13,375 nucleotides of DNA from NCBI GenBank assembly GCA_037447655.1, contig JBBHKE010000109.1:1-13375 (forward strand), written 5' to 3'. Shown here piece after piece: positions 7,773 through 13,375 of the stretch (position 1 is its first letter; every line of letters begins with the position of its first letter). A model generated the notes under the pieces. It saw only the letters and a program-made list of their open reading frames with translations. It was not told the DNA's origin and did no database searches. The DNA is from Zygnema cylindricum. Taxonomy: Eukaryota; Streptophyta; Zygnematophyceae; Zygnematales; Zygnemataceae. The translations under genes and the position numbers were made by a program.

Positions 7773-7991
7773 CACCGTGAATCGCTATTAGCGTTATGAA
7801 TTAATTAGGGTTAAAAAACAATTAGTGTTATTAACGCTAATTGGGAATTTGGGGATTTTCAAGGAAATTATTTGACTCTAATTGGGAATTTGGGGTTTTC
7901 CAAAATAGAATTAATAATTCTATTTGAGAATTTTGTTCAAAATTTGGGGGCGCCGAAATAGTGTTATGAACGCTAATAGCGATTCACGGTG
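7773..7991. mobile_element. TA-flanked MITE, copy 2 (219 bp)
   Basis: The ends are perfect 23-bp terminal inverted repeats beginning CACCGTGAATCGCTATTAGC. TA flanks both sides (7771-7772 and 7992-7993). The interior is AT-rich and contains GCTAATTGGGAATTTGGGG-like units twice (about 7836-7855 and 7880-7896). There is no open frame of note. Length, TA target site and terminal motif match copy 1 at 2945-3160, which makes them one non-autonomous Tc1/mariner-like family. It lies inside the putative long 3' intron of the host gene. Confidence 0.88.
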
Positions 7992-8347
7992 TAGTTGTCA
8001 AAGTCTCTCTCTTGCTCGGGACACTGCACAGTCTTCATACAGAACTTGATGATACGGGGAAATCTCAAAAGTGACGCGGGTTCAAAAGAATTGTGCCATT
8101 TTTTAAGAACTTGTTATTCTTCAGGATAAGGATGATCCCAGTGCAATTCTTTGATGCGGATAGCAAGAGTATTTATGAACTAAAGAGTTAAGAGACTATC
8201 ACATGTGTGCAATGTGGCATTATGATATATTGTAGGATGTACAAGTTACTCAAAGTGTTTTATCCATGAAAACTAATGTTATATTATGATTCAAATAACT
8301 CCGCTGATCTTGCACAAATCTTGTTGATGCACGACTCGATTCATCAG
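7992..8347. other. Non-coding, probably intronic
   Basis: This is AT-rich sequence without an open frame or recognisable repeat. It ends in a moderate acceptor, TTCATCAG, at 8340-8347. Confidence 0.4.
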
Positions 8348-8387
8348 ATATTCACATGGGACGGGAGATCCATACACATATCAGGAG
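8348..8387 (+). CDS. Possible 40-bp exon linking to the last exon
   Basis: The acceptor TTCATCAG and the strong donor GGAG|GTGAGT bound 40 bases. In phase 1 from the 5974 donor it reads YIHMGREIHTHIR and leaves phase 2, which is exactly what the last exon at 9279 requires. The phase fit is the main argument. The residues do not resemble the rest of the protein, so this could be coincidence. Confidence 0.25.
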
Positions 8388-9278
8388 GTGAGTTGCAACT
8401 CGCGGTTACAGAGAGGGGGATAGTGATTCCCTAGGCAATCATGTAGTTCAGATAGGCTGCTTTCTTTTTTAGTCCACACCTTTTCCCTCGTTTTTCCAAC
8501 TTTTCTAAAGGACCTTAGGCTATGCGATGTTATGAGAATAAGGAAGCTAGGATGAAGACGCATCGTCAAAACCTCGTACTTTGCTTGTCCTTTTGTCATG
8601 ACCTCACTTTTGCTTGCATGTTTAAGATCCTTGGACTGCTTCTTTCCTTTTTGTCGTTGATAAGTTTTTTTGCCTCAGCTTTCAAGTCTTTCAAATCAGC
8701 TGTGTAACCTAAGGAGAAAAGTGTTCTACAGGTTTGTCGTGATTTTTTAGCCGGCCGTTGTGTTCGACCAAATTGTCGGTATGTGCCCGTTTCCTGGAGT
8801 GCCTACAACATGTCATAAAAGTTCTTGAGGAATCTTTGTACTGAAGAAGAATTTAATTTAATCGTACAGTCATTACATCTCGTCACATTTTCTATACACG
8901 ATGAGGTAACTAGATACTCTGGTATTAGCAGAGTGTACATCAATAAGCAGTGAAAGTATGACCACATGCTCCTTGGTTGCCCTCCCAAATCAGTTTTTTT
9001 TTTTTTTACCTTTTCTTAATTAATTGTGTCTTGTCATCACGGAACAACATTGCGAGGGATCGTTGAATTATCCTAGAGCTTGTGTTTCTAGGCAGAGTCT
9101 TAGCTGTTATTTTTGTAGTTTTTCATTCAAAAATGCATATTTTTGTTCGTTAACCCTATTTCTGTCATACTGTTTAATTAAAAGTACAATTAATTATGGT
9201 GTGTCTTCCTTTGCTCAAAAGTTTTCCTTTTTTAGTGAGTTTCCTGTTCTTATCGTAGTTGATTGATGTTTAATGCAG
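8388..9278. other. Intron-like stretch before the putative last exon
   Basis: Open frames at 8381-8599 (-), 8522-8707 (+), 8803-8988 (-) and 9024-9266 (+) are hydrophobic or Ser/Phe-rich and unconvincing. A T-run lies at about 8993-9006. The 3' end is T-rich and finishes in GTTTAATGCAG at 9268-9278. Confidence 0.45.
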
Positions 9279-9351
9279 GTTCTCACATAATTCTCTAGGA
9301 ATGGAAGCAGGGGGCGGGTATGGGAACTATGGAGGTTATGGTTACAGTTAA
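9279..9351 (+). CDS. Putative last exon with Gly/Tyr-rich C-terminus
   Basis: From acceptor TTAATGCAG (9278) in phase 2 it reads FSHNSLGMEAGGGYGNYGGY then GYS and a TAA stop at 9349-9351. The run GGGYGNYGGYGYS repeats the style of the second exon (GGYGAYGFSGYG) and is unlikely to be random. The upstream join is uncertain: phase 2 is supplied only by the tentative 8348-8387 exon. Nearer acceptors at 9298 or 9311 need a phase-1 donor. It is an alternative to the terminal exon at 5752. Confidence 0.5.
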
Positions 9352-9932
9352 CCTAGGTTACCATTCTTCTTGTTTTGTTAGAGAGTATAGATTCAGGTAA
9401 AAGCAAATGCTGGTCATAGGAGTACAGCAGAGGGAGATGTGGAGGCGTTTTTTCTTGTGAGAGAAAATTATTCGGCGGTAGAAATAACAGAGTCAATTTA
9501 TATTCGATAAGGTGTTTTATTTTTGTAGGCTGGAAATTCAAGGTACAAAGGTGCCAGAAATAGTATTGTCGACTTTTGTGGGGTTAATGGTTTTTGGTTC
9601 TGTTCAGGCGATTATCGAAGTCTGTAATTTTTGTTTGTCGTCACAAGAACATGAACTAGAGGAGCTTCTATGTATATGTTGAGTTAATATAAGAATTGTT
9701 CTGGCCTTCCAAAGAGTGTTCTCCCCAAAAGTTTTATGCCCATGTTGTATAACACTTCAAATCCTAAAGACAAGTTCCTCCAAAGTATTCTCACGCGAAA
9801 GATCTTTTGTAAAATTGCAACATCTTATGTTTTTAAAGCATTCATAGACAGCTATTAATTTTTTTATAATATGGCCTTACATGAGCATAACACGGGTATT
9901 CACACTGGTGGCAAGTTAGGAGTGTTTACACA
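9352..9932. other. Non-coding, possible 3' UTR and beyond
   Basis: No gene is visible. If the last exon is used, the start of this stretch is 3' UTR. I see no AATAAA. T-rich runs and a TTTTTTATAATATGG stretch near 9860-9872 are the only landmarks. Confidence 0.4.
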
Positions 9933-10004
9933 ATGTTTATATGATGTTTGTGTAATGTTCCCTGGTTTTTACAATATAAAATCACACAAACCTTGTATAA
10001 ACAT
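9933..10004. repeat. Inverted repeat, 21-bp arms with 30-base loop
   Basis: ATGTTTATATGATGTTTGTG (9933-9952) plus one more base pairs with ACACAAACCTTGTATAAACA plus T (9984-10004), with three mismatches in 21. The loop is 30 bases. It could be a small foldback element or an RNA hairpin. It has no TA or other obvious target duplication. Confidence 0.6.
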
Positions 10005-10737
10005 TCAATCACAGGTAGCCATTAAATCAGAGCTTCTCGAGGCATTTCCCTCTGGTATTTCGGGCACACGCTTTCTCTCTTGTGGTGGACTTGGTTCTCG
10101 AGCTTGGTTATAAGCTACAACTATCTTATCCACTCTACGGTTCACGTCTACTCAATTCACCACAACTCTCAGGTGTCGACTTGGCCTCCCTCGTCCACTT
10201 TTGCTGGCCCTCTTGTCTATTCGTGTGACCTTGTCTTCGAGTTCAAAGGCATCCATTTGTATGTTAAAAAAGAAATTTGTAAATATTTTTTTTGAATGTA
10301 AGACAAGTTATGAACAAATTATGTGAAGTCAACAAGGTAGAATTCAAATGCTTATTGAAATCTGAAATAAGAAAAAAACATTGAGAAGGTTTATAGTTAG
10401 CTTTCAAAAGTAGGAGATAAAACTTAACATAATAAATCTAACAAAAAGATGAAAAAACTTACCACTATAAAAAAGATATACTTAGCTTCCCTCATTGACT
10501 CAATGACATTAGAAGGCGAAAAATAGAAACCTAAAATTTTCGCTATTTTAAATAGAAATTGCTGCTAAATGGCGGCTAAAAGTAGAATTTATGATTTGAA
10601 ATGTTTTTTCTACCACTTATAAACTACGTGACTAGATATTACATGCGGTAACCTGCAGAAAATTAAAAACACTATTTGCATCAACAGATGAAATTTAAAG
10701 ATAACGAATCTAGCGGGAAATCCGAAGGATAGACAGT
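10005..10737. other. Non-coding, A-rich in the middle
   Basis: An open frame at about 9871-10113 has no recognisable domain. From 10260 to 10470 the + strand is A-rich. CTGCTAAATGGCGG near 10561 shares its 11-base core with the MITE arm at 7695, which may be chance. No gene is called. Confidence 0.4.
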
Positions 10738-10998
10738 TAGGGTATGGCCACATGTGGCTAAGTTCGGGTTTTTTTCTGTCGTTTTTCCTTTCAAACTTAG
10801 CGCCGTACTGCCTAAGCTGCGACCGTACGAAGAAATCGCAAATTTGTATAGTACAATTTGCGTCATTCTCTAACTTAGGGCATTTTCGCATGTAACCGAA
10901 ACTTAAACTTGTTACTTTGTTTTTTAGCGAAGATTCTCCGTACAACTTTCAAAGCATTTGGGTGTAAACGCAAATAACTTGTCACTTCAAAAAGTGAC
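10738..10998 (-). repeat. Arm A of a diverged long inverted repeat
   Basis: Read on the - strand, this arm matches + strand 12061-12320 with collinear landmarks. First comes a small perfect hairpin, GTCACTT-loop-AAGTGAC (10981-10998). About 150 bases on is GTACGGTCGCAG (10817-10828). CTAAGTTTG, GGAAAAACGAC and GCCACATG follow, and then TACCCTA (10738-10744). Spacing between landmarks differs from the other arm by only 1-6 bases, so the relationship is real although diverged. No transposase or target duplication is seen. Confidence 0.6.
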
Positions 10999-11000
10999 TT

Positions 11001-11225
11001 ACGTAGACATGTACGAAGAATTGTGACAGATGAAATGGTACATAAAATGAGGCGAAACTTCCACTCGGCATCAATTTGAGGCGTTTCTCCACATGCTGTA
11101 CAATTTTTGTGACTTCGCAATGTCCATACGCCACGTGTCAAAACCCTAAAATACCTTTCGCTGTCACACAGAATTTGCGGTTTCTTTTTTCCTCTTCCCA
11201 CTTGCCGACAGGTGTCACACGCAGG
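11001..11225. other. Sequence between inverted arm A and the LINE remnant
   Basis: No open frame has a recognisable motif. The stretch is moderately rich in CG dinucleotides, like the region right of 11880, and may be the inner part of arm A split by the LINE insertion. Confidence 0.35.
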
Positions 11226-11859
11226 ATATATTAAAATGCACGATGGTAAACCATCTGAGTCCGGGAGTACAAAAGGGGTGGCATGGCCGAAACTGAAAAA
11301 CAACCAGCAGGGGAATAAAATAACAGCACAACAAAATTAAAAACAAAAAGAAAACAACAACCAGGAAAATAAAAGCACCCAAACTCAAAATGAAAAGCAC
11401 GACAATTGACAAAGCCAGAACTACAACCCCAACCCCAACCTAATTAAGTAACTACGAAAAGCAACCCCGTAAGTCCCCCCATCCCGGGGGAGCACGTTAA
11501 GGGTGTTCCGAAACCCGACGACGATCCATAGCCGCAACAGCCGATCGGAGGAGAATAGAAGCATGCACTCGTTGTAAAGCCACAGATAAGCGTTGACGAT
11601 AAAAAGAAGTAAGGACCAAAGGAGGAGGGCTCCTTGGTCCTCGGCGCTCGAAAGCACGTCGAGTGCAAGTACGGAGAAACTCGTCCATTGCAACACCCAA
11701 ACAACCAAAGATCTCGACCGCCATCGGAATAAAGTCATCCATAGGGTCTCGGTGGGCATAATCACGCTCCTTCGCCTTAGCGGCATCACGAGCCGCCACC
11801 CCAACATGTCGAGCCACTTGACCAACAATTGTAGCTGAAGTAGGGTTCGGTGGCCAATA
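11226..11859 (-). mobile_element. 5'-truncated non-LTR retrotransposon (LINE) 3' end
   Basis: On the - strand this comprises the C-terminal coding remnant (11859-11497), a T-rich 3' UTR with a GGTTGGGGTTGGGGTTG run (about 11441-11425), and a terminal part carrying the hairpin GATGG-TTTA-CCATC (11255-11242) followed by CATTTTAATATA. The hairpin and its flank recur at 1721-1752 in the same orientation. A truncated 5' end plus a shared structured 3' end is the usual form of dead LINE copies. I found no clear target-site duplication. Confidence 0.6.
11497..11859 (-). pseudogene. C-terminal fragment of a non-LTR retrotransposon reverse-transcriptase protein
   Basis: The frame is open for 120 codons from just after a stop at about 11862 to a TAA at 11499-11497. 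It begins YWPPNPTSATIVGQVA and has no start codon of its own. It contains, in order, an Ala/Lys/Arg helix (ARDAAKAKERDYAH), the string DFIPMAVEIFGCLG, and a distal SFYRQRLSVALQR. As I recall the family, the Phe-x-Pro-x-Ala-x-Glu-x-(Phe/Tyr)-Gly string and a final Gln-Arg-(Leu/Ile)-Ser-x-Ala-(Ile/Leu)-Gln-Arg mark the extreme C-terminus of many LINE polyproteins, downstream of the catalytic reverse-transcriptase domain. The catalytic domain and endonuclease are absent. The overlapping 155-codon frame on the same strand (11888-11421) is a shadow. Confidence 0.6.
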
Positions 11860-12060
11860 TTATTCATACGCCGTATGTGTGAAGACACGTGTTTTTGAGT
11901 TAGACGGCCCCTGTAAGGAAATCAGCGCACGCAAAACATTACGCACAGGCTGGAAACGTGCAATGTGTTTTTTTTTTTGTACTCCGCGAACTGAAATTGT
12001 AAAAACTTCAGACACGTGCGACAATGTCAACCTATTCGCTCACCTTATTGGACTTTATTT

Positions 12061-12320
12061 CAAATCACCTCGCAAGGTGATTTGATGTAAAGCTTGAACA
12101 TGTGTTGAAAGGACGCGAAAGTGGGTGAAAATGCGCTAAACGACAAATTGTATCACGCTAGACGACAAACTACTGTATGTATAAAGATTCAGGGAAACGC
12201 AACTTGTACGGTAATAATTTCTATTTTTTGGTACGGCTGCGGATATTCTCGTTTTTTTCTAAGTTATGGAGGAAAACGACTGAAAATAACTGTAACTTTA
12301 GCACATGCGAAAATACCCTT
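12061..12320 (+). repeat. Arm B of a diverged long inverted repeat
   Basis: This arm opens with a perfect 10-bp hairpin, CAAATCACCT-CGCA-AGGTGATTTG (12061-12084). GTACGGCTGC follows at 12231, then CTAAGTTATGG, GGAAAACGACTG, GCACATGCG and TACCCTTA (about 12314-12321). Order and spacing match arm A at 10738-10998 on the opposite strand. The two hairpins occupy the same position but have different stem sequences. Open frames crossing the arm are not convincing. Confidence 0.6.
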
Positions 12321-13375
12321 AGGATGTACGAAAATTTGTCGTCTTGCGTTTTTTCGACCCACTGTCACGTCATCGTCAAACTTATCATAAAACACACCGG
12401 CAATATGTTTTAAGCTAAGTAAAATCCGTTTACACCAATACGAAAACAATTTTTCACGTGTAAAATTTTTTCAAAATTTTTTGACGAAAAAAAAGTACAG
12501 GGTTTATGGGTTTTGTCCGGTAGTACCTTGTACAGTTTTTTTTTTGCAAGGGTCTCGATGCTGCAGTGTCATTTCACGCAAAGTTGAAAAATCTGCAAAG
12601 TCATGGCGGCCGGCCGGACAGGCGAGGTTTACGCAAAGGCATGTCGTACAGACACGGCTACATGGCTCTACGTCTACGATGTCACGCAATGACACGCGAC
12701 ATGCCACATCGTATCAAAAATTACGATGTGTCTTGCGACGCTTCAAAAATTTTCGAAAAAATACGGTGCGGCAAAGACAAATTGTATACGGTGACAACCG
12801 TCACGGGTATTATTGACGTATACAGTCGTCGCAAACTTAAATAAGGGTGACGTTCCATTAGGCGGTCCCAGTAAATGTACGGACAAGTCTACTGGCAGCG
12901 TTTACTCAAAGTCCGCTCCATTGTGTCGGGCCAATAACAAACCTTCCTCAATTATGATAGGCGCCACGTAGGTTAGAGTCCAGATTCTAAAAATCTTGAA
13001 AAAAATATATACAAACGGGATATTTGTACGAAATTTTTGTACCACCAAAGGTAATTAATGATTCGTACATAAAGTTTTCGGCTAGATTTTGATTTTGAAA
13101 ATGGAAATCAGAATTTCGAAACAGAATGGCAAAAAGACGCGACAAACTTTGAAGGTCAAGGCAAACTTTGAATGTCGGTGGATGTCTGACGGAGCGTGCG
13201 AGGATCTTTTTACCTGTCCTGCATTCAACGTGGCAAGAGGCACATGGCATGTGAAACTCTGAGACCTCCATAAGTCCTCAGAGTGGACAGCTTCCAAGAA
13301 GCCTCTAGGATAATCCTGACCCCTTTGTGTTTAAGCAAAAATAACTGCCACCCTGGCAGACAAAAACTCTGACCA
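12321..13375. other. CG-containing non-coding stretch to the window end
   Basis: Overlapping open frames at 12481-12844 (+) and 12987-13297 (-) have no recognisable motif. Small hairpins are visible: GTGAC-AACC-GTCAC (about 12792-12805), CTCTGAG/CTCAGAG (13257-13263 with 13277-13283) and CTGCCA-CCC-TGGCAG (13345-13359). CAAACTTTGAA is repeated at about 13143 and 13162. GACAAATTGTAT near 12776 also occurs in arm B near 12142, so more of the same repeat family may be present. No gene is called. Confidence 0.4.

Noticed and set aside
11421-11888. 155-codon frame on the - strand
   Set aside because: It overlaps the LINE C-terminal frame in a different phase, and only the latter shows the FIPMAVEIFG and QRLSVALQR strings.
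12481-12844. Arg/Lys-rich overlapping frames on the + strand
   Set aside because: Two frames of similar length overlap, neither has a recognisable domain, and the region looks repeat-derived.
1-13375. CRISPR array, prokaryotic operon or plasmid features
   Set aside because: No spaced direct repeats of suitable length, no ribosome-binding-site-led gene series, and the splice signals and transposon types are eukaryotic.

Overview
The window looks like nuclear DNA from a eukaryote with a repeat-rich genome. It is AT-rich, has very little open coding sequence, and carries GT-AG introns with polypyrimidine tracts, microsatellites, short inverted-repeat transposons and a 5'-truncated non-LTR retrotransposon. 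I cannot name the lineage. An alga, an early-diverging plant or an invertebrate would all fit.

One host gene is supported, on the + strand. Its main exon is at 3558-4765, followed by short downstream exons. It encodes an unrecognised low-complexity protein with, in order, an Asp/Ala-rich repeat, a Gly/Tyr/His-rich stretch, proline runs, a short Arg-Ser block and a Tyr/Ala/Gly-rich tail. That composition resembles proteins of pre-mRNA processing or RNP condensates, but no folded domain is visible. The 5' end is missing: the frame enters through a 3' splice site and has no ATG until 4100. The tail continues in a Gly/Tyr exon at 5479. The message may then end in a short exon at 5752, or run through small exons at 5936 and 8348 to a Gly/Tyr-rich last exon at 9279-9351.

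Region by region: 1-3557 is non-coding. It holds a TG/TA microsatellite, a diverged direct repeat, a short 3' remnant of a LINE (about 1721-1752), a C8/T24 tract and a 216-bp TA-flanked MITE (2945-3160). The first intron after the main exon opens with a ~140-bp tandem repeat whose unit boundary is the 5' splice site. The long 3' intronic region holds a GC-richer patch (about 5995-6440), an A-rich purine stretch (6560-6893), a ~560-bp (AGGG)n array (7065-7635), a MITE-like arm that abuts the array, and a second MITE (7773-7991) of the same family. From about 9352 to the end I see no host gene. A diverged pair of ~260-bp inverted arms (10738-10998 and 12061-12320), each beginning with its own small hairpin, flanks the C-terminal coding remnant and 3' UTR of a non-LTR retrotransposon on the - strand (about 11226-11859).

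The observations most worth a second look are the TA-flanked MITE family and its contact with the (AGGG)n array, the conserved 3' hairpin shared by two LINE copies about 9.5 kb apart, the inverted arms with compensated hairpins, and the tandem repeat that duplicates a splice donor.
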